Shown in pieces: positions 49,983 to 57,511 of a stretch of 64,000 nucleotides of DNA. The notes under the pieces were generated by a model. The model did no database searches. It worked only from the letters and a program-made list of their open reading frames with translations, and was not told the origin of the DNA. Positions within the stretch are counted from its first letter, which is position 1, and each line of letters opens with the position of its first letter. The DNA is from CAVVGB01 sp963747715 (GTDB lineage Bacteria; Actinomycetota; Thermoleophilia; Gaiellales; Gaiellaceae), in NCBI GenBank assembly GCA_963747715.1, contig CAVVGB010000009.1:434001-498000 (forward strand), in the 5' to 3' direction. Both the position numbers and the translations under genes were made by a program.

Positions 49983-50711
49983 CTAGGTCTCGCCGGCGAG
50001 CCGCCGAACGACGTTGAGAACGTCCATGGGCGTGAAGGCCTCGTAATCCGGATCGAGGCCGCGCTCGTCGTCGTCGGCGCGAAACCAGAAGGCTTGCACC
50101 GTCGTCATGCCGAGCTCCTTGGCGCCACGCACGTCCTCGTAGCGCCGGTCGCCGACGAACAGCGCGCGCTCCGGCTCGATGCCAAGTTGGTCGAGAGCCG
50201 CGCGGAAGATCGACGGGTCGGGCTTGCGTCGCCCGACCTCTGACGAGAAGACGGCGGCGTCGAGGCGCTCGGCGAGGCCCATTTGCTCGAGGTCACGGTG
50301 CAGGAGCCAGCCGGGATCGAACGCGTTCGAGACGAGGCCGGTCTTCAGGCCCCGGTCTCTCAGGCTGTCGAGGAGCGCGTGCGTCTGCGCTCCCATCTGG
50401 CGGGCCGGCTCCCACGCCGCGTGTTCGGCATCGAGGAACCGGTCGAGCTCCTCGCCGTCGAGCTCGACGCCGAAGCCGGCCAGAAGCTCTCGCACCATGC
50501 CCGGGTACTCGACCTCCTCGACGGCCCCGGGCACCCAGAGCAGCGGGACGTAGCGCTCGCGAAAGCGCTCCGCGGTTTCCTCGTGACGCGGCAGCTCGTC
50601 TCGGCCGACCGCAGCGAGACCCGCTTCCCACCCAGCTTCGAACAGCGCCTCGTCGTACGCGAAGTGAAAGAGGGTGTCGCCCCAGTCGAACAGCACCGCG
50701 TCTACCGCCAC
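49983..50711 (-). CDS. HAD-superfamily hydrolase
   Basis: A 242-aa haloacid-dehalogenase-type phosphatase: motif I DAVLFDWGDTLFHF (nucleophile Asp), motif II LVSNAFD, motif III Lys in SEVGRRKPDPSIF, motif IV GDRRYEDVRGAKELGM. An all-helical cap (residues ~15-85) makes it subfamily I. The substrate is unknown; a small phosphorylated metabolite is likely. GTG 50711 places motif I at the N-terminus; a longer start would overlap the antiporter gene. It is divergent from the antiporter by 25 bp. Confidence 0.85.
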   Translation of the reverse strand: MAVDAVLFDWGDTLFHFAYDEALFEAGWEAGLAAVGRDELPRHEETAERFRERYVPLLWVPGAVEEVEYPGMVRELLAGFGVELDGEELDRFLDAEHAAWEPARQMGAQTHALLDSLRDRGLKTGLVSNAFDPGWLLHRDLEQMGLAERLDAAVFSSEVGRRKPDPSIFRAALDQLGIEPERALFVGDRRYEDVRGAKELGMTTVQAFWFRADDDERGLDPDYEAFTPMDVLNVVRRLAGET

Positions 50712-50736
50712 GGTCAGAGGGTAGGGTGCGCGCGCC

Positions 50737-51777
50737 TTGACGCGCAAAGTTCTTTACGCCCTGCTCTCGCTGGGGCCGCTCGTCGTCATTCTCGACCGCT
50801 TCGTGGGGATCGGGGACACGACGCTCTTCATCCTGGCGGCCCTCGCCCTCATCCCTCTCGCCTGGTTGATCGGGGACGCGACCGAGCAAGCCGCCCACCA
50901 CACCGGCCCCGGAGTAGGCGGCTTCCTGAACGCGACCTTCGGCAACGCGCCGGAGCTCATCATCGCGCTCTTCGCCGTCAATCAAGGCTTAGAGGAGGTC
51001 GTGCGCGGCTCCCTGACGGGTAGCGTCGTCGGCAACCTCCTGCTCGTCCTCGGCTTCTCGCTTCTCTTCGGCGGCGAGGGACGGCTCGACCGCGAGTCGA
51101 GCCTGACGTCCCTTGCGCTCGTCGCGCTTGCTGCGGCGCTCTTCCTCATTCCTTCGATCCCCGGCTGGGAGGGCGACCCCGATCGAGATTCGCTCGCGGT
51201 TCTGTCGCTCCCGGTCTCGATCGTGCTGCTCATCGTGTACGTCGCAGTAACCTGGCTCGCCCTTCGCCGCCATCGCCAGCTGCACCTGCGCGAGGAGCCG
51301 AGCGACGTGCGGGCTTGGTCGATGCGCGTGGCCTTGGCTGTCCTGGCAGCCGCAACGGTCGTGACGGCGTTCGTCGCCGAGACTCTCGTCCACACGCTGC
51401 AAGCGTTCGGCGAGGACGTGGGCCTCTCGGACTTCTTCCTCGCGACGGTCGTGGTCGCGATCGTCGGCAACGCCGCGGAGCACGGCGGCGCGGTCGTGGT
51501 CGCCTACCGCGGGAACATCAAGCTCGCCGCCGAGATCGCGCTCGCCTCGAGCGCCCAGGTGGCGGTTTTCCTCATCCCCGCCGTCGCCCTGCTGTCCTGG
51601 CTGATCGACCCGCTGGCGCTCTCCTTCCGGCAGATCGAGTTCGCGGCGGTGGCAGGCTCGGTCGTCTTCGCAGCCCTGCTCCTCTGGGGCGGGCGCTCGA
51701 GCCGGTGGCGGGGCGTCGCGCTCATCGCGGCCTATGTGGCGGTGGCCACAGCCTTCTTCCTGGCCGGCGACCGCTGA
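50737..51777 (+). CDS. CAX-type cation/proton antiporter
   Basis: A 346-aa membrane protein with about eleven helices and the two internally repeated cation-binding motifs of CAX/YRBG exchangers: GGFLNATFGNAPELIIALFA in the first half and VAIVGNAAEHGGAVVVA in the second (each with the essential Glu). It should exchange Ca2+ or another cation for protons. The TTG start at 50737 gives a short basic N-terminus. A 22-bp tandem duplication covers the stop codon. It is followed after about 100 bp by an ABC exporter operon with its own promoter-like sequence. Confidence 0.88.
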   Translation: MTRKVLYALLSLGPLVVILDRFVGIGDTTLFILAALALIPLAWLIGDATEQAAHHTGPGVGGFLNATFGNAPELIIALFAVNQGLEEVVRGSLTGSVVGNLLLVLGFSLLFGGEGRLDRESSLTSLALVALAAALFLIPSIPGWEGDPDRDSLAVLSLPVSIVLLIVYVAVTWLALRRHRQLHLREEPSDVRAWSMRVALAVLAAATVVTAFVAETLVHTLQAFGEDVGLSDFFLATVVVAIVGNAAEHGGAVVVAYRGNIKLAAEIALASSAQVAVFLIPAVALLSWLIDPLALSFRQIEFAAVAGSVVFAALLLWGGRSSRWRGVALIAAYVAVATAFFLAGDR

Positions 51778-51805
51778 CCACTTCGCGGGCGACCGCTGAC
51801 GACTT
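51766..51805. repeat. 22-bp tandem duplication across the antiporter stop codon
   Basis: GGCGACCGCTGACCACTT at 51766-51783 is repeated at 51788-51805 with one mismatch. The first copy contains the TGA stop of the antiporter gene at 51775-51777, so the second copy is an extra 3' end outside the gene. Confidence 0.75.
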
Positions 51806-51830
51806 GACTCGCGCGCGGGCCCTGACTACG
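51804..51830 (+). promoter_or_regulatory. Candidate promoter of the LolD/MacB-like exporter operon
   Basis: TTGACT (51804-51809) and TACGTT (51825-51830) are separated by 15 nt, slightly short for a sigma-70-type promoter. They lie in the 103-bp gap before the ATPase gene start at 51881, which has TTGGAGGCG as ribosome site. Confidence 0.4.
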
Positions 51831-51880
51831 TTCGTCGTTCCTACCTTTTTGCACCCGTCCCCCTTGGAGGCGAATTCAGC

Positions 51881-52651
51881 GTGAGCGTGGACGAAACGAA
51901 GACGAACGGACACCCCTACGCCGACGGAAACGTCGTCTCGGCCCAAGACGTGAAGCGGCAGTACGGAAGCGGAGACACTGCCGTTCACGCCCTTCGCGGC
52001 ATCTCGCTCGACATCCGCCAGGGACAGCTGACCGGGATCATGGGCCCGTCGGGCTCCGGCAAGTCGACGCTCATGCACATCCTCGCCGGCCTCGACCGGC
52101 CCACGTCCGGGGAGGTCGAGATCGGCGGCACCGCCATCTCGAAGCTCGGCGACACCGACCTCACGAAGCTTCGCCGCGACCACATCGGCTTCGTCTTCCA
52201 GTTCTTCAATCTCCTGCCGATGCTGACCGCCGAGGAGAACATCGTCCTCCCCCTCGAGCTCGCCGGCGCGAAGAAGGACAAATCCTGGATCGACGACATC
52301 ATCCAGCGAGTGGGCCTGGACGACCGCCGCACGCACCGGCCGTCCGAGCTCTCCGGTGGACAGCAGCAGCGGGTGGCGATCGCCCGCGCGCTCATCTCCA
52401 GGCCGACCGTCGTCTTCGCCGACGAGCCGACCGGGAACCTCGACTCATCGACGAGCGCCGAGATCCTCGCGCTCCTGCGTGAGTCGGTCGAGCAGTACGG
52501 CCAGACCATCGTCATGGTCACGCACGAGGCTCGGGGCTGCGAGATCGGGGATCGCACCCTCTTCCTCGCCGACGGCCAGATCGTGCGCGAGCTCGGGCGG
52601 GCCAATGCGCACGAGATCGTCGAGACGATGGAAGAAGTGACGCGGCGCTGA
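51881..52651 (+). CDS. ABC transporter ATP-binding protein, LolD/MacB-type
   Basis: A 256-aa ATPase of the lipoprotein-exporter/macrolide-exporter subfamily: Walker A MGPSGSGKSTLMH, Q-loop FVFQFFNLLPMLTAEEN, signature ELSGGQQQRVAIARAL, Walker B VVFADEPTGNLDS, switch His MVTHEARGCEIGDR. It partners with the large permease encoded directly downstream. The GTG start has GGAGG about 8 nt upstream. Its stop codon TGA overlaps the apparent CTG start of the permease. Its role may be export of a lipophilic compound or mechanotransmission in the envelope; the substrate is unknown. Confidence 0.9.
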   Translation: MSVDETKTNGHPYADGNVVSAQDVKRQYGSGDTAVHALRGISLDIRQGQLTGIMGPSGSGKSTLMHILAGLDRPTSGEVEIGGTAISKLGDTDLTKLRRDHIGFVFQFFNLLPMLTAEENIVLPLELAGAKKDKSWIDDIIQRVGLDDRRTHRPSELSGGQQQRVAIARALISRPTVVFADEPTGNLDSSTSAEILALLRESVEQYGQTIVMVTHEARGCEIGDRTLFLADGQIVRELGRANAHEIVETMEEVTRR

Positions 52652-55221
52652 TCGCGGTCGCGCTCAGAGGCATCGCGGGGCGCAAGCTCCGCACAGCGCT
52701 CACATCGCTCGCCATCATCCTCGGCGTCGCGATGATGAGCGGCACGTACGTCCTGACGGACACGATCGACAAGGCGTTCTCGAACCTCTTCTCGGAGACG
52801 TACGCGGAGACCGACGCCCGCGTCACCGGAGCGGGCCCCGACATCAACATCGACGGCGAAGCGGCCGCGAGCCCAGGTATCGCCGAAAGCTTCCTCGATG
52901 AAATTCGCGCCGTGCCGAGCGTGGACGTCGCCGCCGGCGGCCTCGTCAACGAACAGACGAGGATCCTCGACAAGAACGGCGAAGCGATCGCCCCGGACGC
53001 GCCGACGTTCGGTTTCGGCATCGACGTCAGCCCCGAGTTCGAGCGCTTCAACCCGACCGAGCTCGTCGCAGGCCAGTGGCCGAGCGGCCCTGACGAGGTC
53101 GTGATCGACCGGGGGACCGCAGACAACGAGGGGTACAAGGTCGGAGACACCGTCGGGATCGCTACGGAAGGGCCGGTCCAGGAGTTCGAGATCGTCGGCA
53201 TCGCGCAGTACGGCGGCGTCGCTTCGATCGGAAACGCGACGTTCGCCGTCTTCGACCTCGCCACGGCCCAAACGCTGCTGGACAAGGAAGGCCAGGTCGA
53301 CGAGATCTTCGTCGCGGCCAAGGAGGGGGTGAGCCCCGAGCAACTGGCGGCCGACCTGCGGAACGCGCTGCCCGCGTCCGTGACTGTTCAGACCGGCACG
53401 GAGAGCGCTCAGGAACAGACCGACGAGATCACGACGTTCACGAACATCATCGAGTACTTCCTCCTCGCCTTCGCCGGCATCGCGCTCTTCGTGGGCGCGT
53501 TCGTCATCTTCAACACGTTTTCCATCACCGTCGCGCAGCGCACGCGCGAGTTCGCGACCTTGCGGACGATCGGCGCGTCACGCCGGCAGGTGCTGACGAC
53601 CGTGATCGTCGAGGCGTTCGCGATCGGCTTGGTCGCGTCACTCATCGGCCTCGGCCTGGGCGTTCTCCTCGCTCTCGGGCTGAAGGCCTTGTTCGCCTCG
53701 TTCGGCGCCGAGCTTCCCGAGGTCGGGCTCGTCTTCGCCACGCGCACCGTCATCGTCTCTCTCCTCATCGGCACGCTCGTCACCGTCGCCGCCGGGCTCG
53801 CCCCCGCACTGCGCGCGACCCGCGTCCCGCCCATCGCGGCCGTGCGGGAAGGCGCCGAACTGCCGCCGTCCCGCATGTCGCGCTACACGCCCTACATCGG
53901 GATTGGCACGATGGTGCTGGCGGTCCTGCTGCTCGCGTACGGGATGTTCGTCGACGGCGTCGGCACCGCACAGCGCCTCTTGGCGCTCGGCGCGGGCTGT
54001 CTCGCACTTTTCACCGGCGTCGCGCTCCTCTCGTCGCGCCTCGTGCGTCCTCTAGCGACCGTCGTCGGTTGGCCCGCGCAGCGGATGGGCGGCACGGCCG
54101 GGAGACTGGCGCAGGCCAATTCGAAGCGCAATCCGGGCCGGACGGCATCGACGGCCGCGGCCCTCATGATCGGCCTCGCGCTCGTGACGTTCGTAACCGT
54201 GCTCGCCAGCGGCATCCGCTCGTCGAATCGCGAGGCAATCGAAGACCAGGTGCAAGCGGAGTACCTGATCACGGCGCAGGACGGGTACTCCCCCGTCGTC
54301 CCGGAAGCCGGCGACGCGGTCGGCTCCGCGTCGGGCGTCGAGCTCGTCTCGAACGTCCGCTCGGACGGCGGAGAGGTGGCCGGCTCAGACAAGTACGTGA
54401 CCGGCATCGAGCCGGACACGATCGGGACCGCGTACGGGTTCGACTGGAAGGAAGGCTCGGACGAGACCCTGGCGACCCTGGGCGAAAACGGCGCCATCCT
54501 CGACGACGACTTCGCAAGTGAGAAGGATCTGGCCGTCGGCGACACATTCACGCTGCTGAGCGTCGACAACAAGAGGGCCGAGTTCGAAGTCAAGGGGATC
54601 TACGAGCCGCCGCCGTTCTATCCGCTGCTGGGAAGCGTCAGCATCACCGAGTCGGCCTTCGACTCGTTGTACGAGCATCCGCGCAACCTCTTCACGTTCG
54701 TCGACGTGGAGGGCGAGGCCACGAACGAGACGACTCAGAGCCTTCAGCAGGCGGTCTCCGACTTCCCCGACGCAAAGGTGTGGACGCGCGGCGAGTGGAT
54801 CGACTGGCAGGACTCGGAGATCGGCCAGTTCCTGACGTTCCTCTACGTGCTCCTCGCGCTGTCCGTCATCGTGAGCATCTTCGGCATGATCAACACGCTC
54901 GTGCTCAGCATGTACGAGCGGACGCGTGAGCTCGGAATGCTTCGGGCGGTCGGCATGACGCGGCGGCAGACGCGCCGGATGGTGCGCCACGAGAGCATCA
55001 TCACGGCGCTCATCGGAGCCGCTCTCGGCCTGCCGCTCGGCGTCTTCCTCGCCGCGCTGGTCACACAGGCGCTGTCGATGTACGACCTCCAGCTGAGCGT
55101 GCCGCTCGACCAGCTCCTGATCTTCGCGATCATCGCCATCGTCGTGGGCGTGATCGCCGCGCTGCTGCCAGCCCGCCGGGCTGCGCGCCTGAACGTCCTC
55201 GAAGCGCTCCAGTACGAGTAG
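52648..55221 (+). CDS. FtsX/MacB-type ABC transporter permease, apparent CTG start
   Basis: About 857 aa with two FtsX modules: helix 1, a large extracytoplasmic domain, then three helices (around 53440-53830), repeated with a second pair (54110-55200). The conserved N-terminus, VALRGIAGRKLRTALTSLAI followed by LGVAMMSGTYV, is needed for the first helix but lies upstream of the first ATG (52732). In frame, only CTG 52648 is available, overlapping the ATPase stop as CTGA. Starting at ATG would remove the amphipathic segment and most of the helix. Landmarks include TREFATLRTIGASRRQVL and TRELGMLRAVGMTRRQTRRM, the coupling helices. It works with the upstream ATPase. Confidence 0.83.
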   Translation: MIAVALRGIAGRKLRTALTSLAIILGVAMMSGTYVLTDTIDKAFSNLFSETYAETDARVTGAGPDINIDGEAAASPGIAESFLDEIRAVPSVDVAAGGLVNEQTRILDKNGEAIAPDAPTFGFGIDVSPEFERFNPTELVAGQWPSGPDEVVIDRGTADNEGYKVGDTVGIATEGPVQEFEIVGIAQYGGVASIGNATFAVFDLATAQTLLDKEGQVDEIFVAAKEGVSPEQLAADLRNALPASVTVQTGTESAQEQTDEITTFTNIIEYFLLAFAGIALFVGAFVIFNTFSITVAQRTREFATLRTIGASRRQVLTTVIVEAFAIGLVASLIGLGLGVLLALGLKALFASFGAELPEVGLVFATRTVIVSLLIGTLVTVAAGLAPALRATRVPPIAAVREGAELPPSRMSRYTPYIGIGTMVLAVLLLAYGMFVDGVGTAQRLLALGAGCLALFTGVALLSSRLVRPLATVVGWPAQRMGGTAGRLAQANSKRNPGRTASTAAALMIGLALVTFVTVLASGIRSSNREAIEDQVQAEYLITAQDGYSPVVPEAGDAVGSASGVELVSNVRSDGGEVAGSDKYVTGIEPDTIGTAYGFDWKEGSDETLATLGENGAILDDDFASEKDLAVGDTFTLLSVDNKRAEFEVKGIYEPPPFYPLLGSVSITESAFDSLYEHPRNLFTFVDVEGEATNETTQSLQQAVSDFPDAKVWTRGEWIDWQDSEIGQFLTFLYVLLALSVIVSIFGMINTLVLSMYERTRELGMLRAVGMTRRQTRRMVRHESIITALIGAALGLPLGVFLAALVTQALSMYDLQLSVPLDQLLIFAIIAIVVGVIAALLPARRAARLNVLEALQYE

Positions 55222-55225
55222 TCAG

Positions 55226-55239
55226 GCCCCTCTGGGGGC
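55226..55239 (+). terminator. Weak hairpin after the permease gene
   Basis: GCCCC and GGGGC arms with a 4-nt loop lie 4 bp after the permease stop and are followed by ACTTTTC a few bases downstream. A 5-bp stem is marginal, so read-through to the SIMPL lipoprotein gene is possible. Confidence 0.3.
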
Positions 55240-55301
55240 AGCGGGAACTTTTCGAGGCCCTCCCCGGTCCGAGAGCCGACAGTTCCTGATCGGAGGAAGA
55301 C

Positions 55302-56075
55302 ATGAAGTCGGTAGCCATCCTTCTCGTCGCAGCCGCTGCGCTTCTCGCCGCGGGCTGCGGCGGTAGCGGGGACAACAGCGGCGACGGCTCGAGCAGCGCC
55401 GTCGAGCGGGCTCAGCTGGCCGCCTACGGGGACCAACCTGCCCCTGCCCCCGCAGGCTTTTCGGGGGCGGGAATCACCGTCGTCGGCACGGGCTCGGCCA
55501 GCGCGGTTCCCGACGAGGCGGAGTGGTCGTTCGGCGTCCGGGCGGAGGCCGCAACGGCCGCCGGCGCGATGAGCCAGGCCGCCAGCACCTCCAAGCGAGT
55601 CGTGACCGCCCTCAAGAACGCAGGCATCAAGGGAGAGGACCTCCGCACCGAGTCCATCTCGCTCTATCCGCAACAGGACGAGATGGGCCAGAGCATTATC
55701 GGCTACACGGCCTCGAGCACCGTCCACGCGACGATGAACATCACGAAGGCGGGTCAGATCATCGACCGCGTCGTCGCAGCCGGTGCCAACGAGATCTATG
55801 GGCCGACTCTGCGCGTGTCGAACTCCGACGAGCAGTACGCGCAGGCCGTCGACGAGGCGTTCGACGACGCGCGCACGCGGGCGGAAGCGGTCGCGGCGAA
55901 GGCCGGCGTCACGCTCGGTGCCCCGGTCGCCATCGTCGAGGGTGGCGGCGCGATGCCGATGCCGTACTACGGAACCGCCCTGCTTGAGCGAGCCGAGGGC
56001 GCGGCTGATATGTCCATCGAGCCGGGCGAACAGGACATCCAGGCGAGCCTCACCGTCACGTTCGCTATCTCGTAG
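55302..56075 (+). CDS. SIMPL/DUF541-domain lipoprotein
   Basis: A 257-aa protein. The signal peptide MKSVAILLVAAAALLAAGC ends in a lipobox with Cys19, followed by a Gly/Ser/Asp linker. The SIMPL (DUF541) domain starts ITVVGTGSASAVPDEAEW and includes the ALKNAGIKGEDLRTESISLYPQ and YTASSTVHATMNI segments typical of this family. SIMPL proteins are envelope proteins of poorly known function, linked with oxidative stress in some bacteria. GGAGGAAG precedes the ATG. It is convergent with the threonine aldolase gene, only 6 bp apart. Confidence 0.86.
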   Translation: MKSVAILLVAAAALLAAGCGGSGDNSGDGSSSAVERAQLAAYGDQPAPAPAGFSGAGITVVGTGSASAVPDEAEWSFGVRAEAATAAGAMSQAASTSKRVVTALKNAGIKGEDLRTESISLYPQQDEMGQSIIGYTASSTVHATMNITKAGQIIDRVVAAGANEIYGPTLRVSNSDEQYAQAVDEAFDDARTRAEAVAAKAGVTLGAPVAIVEGGGAMPMPYYGTALLERAEGAADMSIEPGEQDIQASLTVTFAIS

Positions 56076-56081
56076 AGCGTT

Positions 56082-57149
56082 CTAGGAAGTCTGCGCGTAG
56101 GCGCCGCCCCGCGCGGCGCCTACGCCGACGGCGCGGACGATCCCGTCGATCGCCTGCTCCATCTCCTCGGCGCTGACGTCGAGGTGCGTGACCGCGCGAA
56201 GCACGTCCCTGCGGGCGCCGTAGGAGAGCAGGACGCGCTCGGCGCGCATGCGCTTCACAGCTTCATCTGCCGCGAGACCGAGTTGCCCGACGTCGAGGAG
56301 CACGAAGTTCGTCTCGACCTGCTCGAGGTCGACCGGAAGCCCGGCGGCGGCCAATCCCTCGCCGAGGCGGCGTGCGTTGGCGTGGTCCTGGGCCAGGCGA
56401 TCGACGTGATGGTCGAGCGCATAGAGACCGGCCGCGGCGACGATGCCGGCCTGGCGCATGGCGCCACCGAACAGGTGCTTGAAGCGCCGCGCCTTCTCCA
56501 TGTGGCGACGGTCGCCGGCAACCACGGCGCCGAGCGGGCAACCGAGGCCCTTCGACAGGCAGAGCGTGACCGTGTCGAACTCGCGCCCGTACTCGGACGC
56601 GGCGACGCCGCTTGCGACCGCGGCGTTGAGGAGCCGAGCGCCGTCGAGGTGCAGGCTCAGGTCGTGGCTGCGGGCTTCCGCGACGACAGCTTTCACCTGG
56701 GCGAGCGGCCACACACGTCCCCCGCCGCCGTTGTGTGTGTTCTCGACGCAGAGGATCCGCGTCCCAGCAGCGTGCAGATCACCCCGTGGACTGACGGCGT
56801 CGCGTACCTGGTCGGGCGTGAAGATGCCGCTGTCGGTGGGGAGCGCCTTCATCGCCAGGCCGGAGTGGACGGCCGGCCCGCCGAGCTCGTAGCGAAAGAC
56901 GTGCGCCATGGACTCGGCGACGACCTCGTCGCCCGGCTCGGACAGCGTGCGGAGCGCGATCTGATTCGCCATCGTCGCCGTCGGAAGGAAGATTGCCTCT
57001 TCCTGGCCGAGCAGCACGGCGGCGCGCTCCTCGAGCGCGATCACGGTCGGGTCTTCGCGCTTCTGCTCGTCGCCGACCGTCGCTTCGGCGATGGCCTTGC
57101 GCATGCCCGGCGTGGGCTGCGTGATGGTGTCCGAGCGAAGGTCGATCAC
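56082..57149 (-). CDS. ltaE: Low-specificity threonine aldolase
   Basis: A 355-aa PLP enzyme of the beta-eliminating lyase family. IDLRSDTITQPTPGMRKA at the N-terminus, GDEQKREDPTVIALEE, the substrate/PLP region HNGGGGRVWPL, the HLDGARLLNA block and the PLP Lys in TLCLSKGLGCPLGAV all match LtaE. It splits threonine/allo-threonine to glycine and acetaldehyde. Position after the cupin in the gcvT-gcvH-gcvPA-gcvPB operon suggests it supplies glycine to the cleavage system. The GTG start is at 57149. The last codons form a 13-bp hairpin. Confidence 0.9.
   Translation of the reverse strand: MIDLRSDTITQPTPGMRKAIAEATVGDEQKREDPTVIALEERAAVLLGQEEAIFLPTATMANQIALRTLSEPGDEVVAESMAHVFRYELGGPAVHSGLAMKALPTDSGIFTPDQVRDAVSPRGDLHAAGTRILCVENTHNGGGGRVWPLAQVKAVVAEARSHDLSLHLDGARLLNAAVASGVAASEYGREFDTVTLCLSKGLGCPLGAVVAGDRRHMEKARRFKHLFGGAMRQAGIVAAAGLYALDHHVDRLAQDHANARRLGEGLAAAGLPVDLEQVETNFVLLDVGQLGLAADEAVKRMRAERVLLSYGARRDVLRAVTHLDVSAEEMEQAIDGIVRAVGVGAARGGAYAQTS
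56095..56125 (-). terminator. Hairpin inside the last codons of ltaE, possible bidirectional terminator
   Basis: A perfect 13-bp inverted repeat (56095-56107 and 56113-56125, 5-nt loop) lies at the 3' end of ltaE, coding for its GVGAARGGAYA tail. The convergent SIMPL gene ends 20 bp away, so one structure could stop transcription from both sides. No T-run is seen. Confidence 0.45.
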
Positions 57150-57166
57150 GACCTCACCGTACCGCT

Positions 57167-57511
57167 TTACTCGAAGAACGTGTCCTCGTCGCGGTAGGGC
57201 GGCGCGCAGCAGCAGAGGATGCGGAGCTGGCCGGAATCGTCGGCGCGCAATTGGTGCCAGGCACCCGGCGGGATGAGGACGGCATCGCCAGGTTCAACTC
57301 GCGCCCGGTCGCCATCGACCTCCATGTCGCCGCCGCCGTCCAGCACGACGTAGATCTCCTCCGTCTCCGCGTGGTAGTGGCGCTGCGTGGCCTGTCCCGC
57401 CTGGAGCGTCGCCTCCGCCAGGCTCTGGTTGCGGGCCGCGAGCAACTCGCGAATGGTCGAGCCGTCGAGCGTCGTGAACGGCTCGGCGCGCTCGCGCGAG
57501 GCGATCTCCAC
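57167..57511 (-). CDS. Small cupin-domain protein
   Basis: A 114-aa single cupin. QRHYHAETEEIYVVLDGGGDMEV is motif 1 (G-x5-HxH-x3,4-E-x6-G variant) and PGDAVLIPPGAWHQLRA is motif 2, together giving two or three His plus a Glu for a metal. The C-terminus CCCAPPYRDED is Cys-rich. The function is unknown; it could be a small-molecule binder or isomerase. The GTG start overlaps the gcvPB stop by one base, and ltaE follows 17 bp later. Confidence 0.8.
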   Translation of the reverse strand: MEIASRERAEPFTTLDGSTIRELLAARNQSLAEATLQAGQATQRHYHAETEEIYVVLDGGGDMEVDGDRARVEPGDAVLIPPGAWHQLRADDSGQLRILCCCAPPYRDEDTFFE

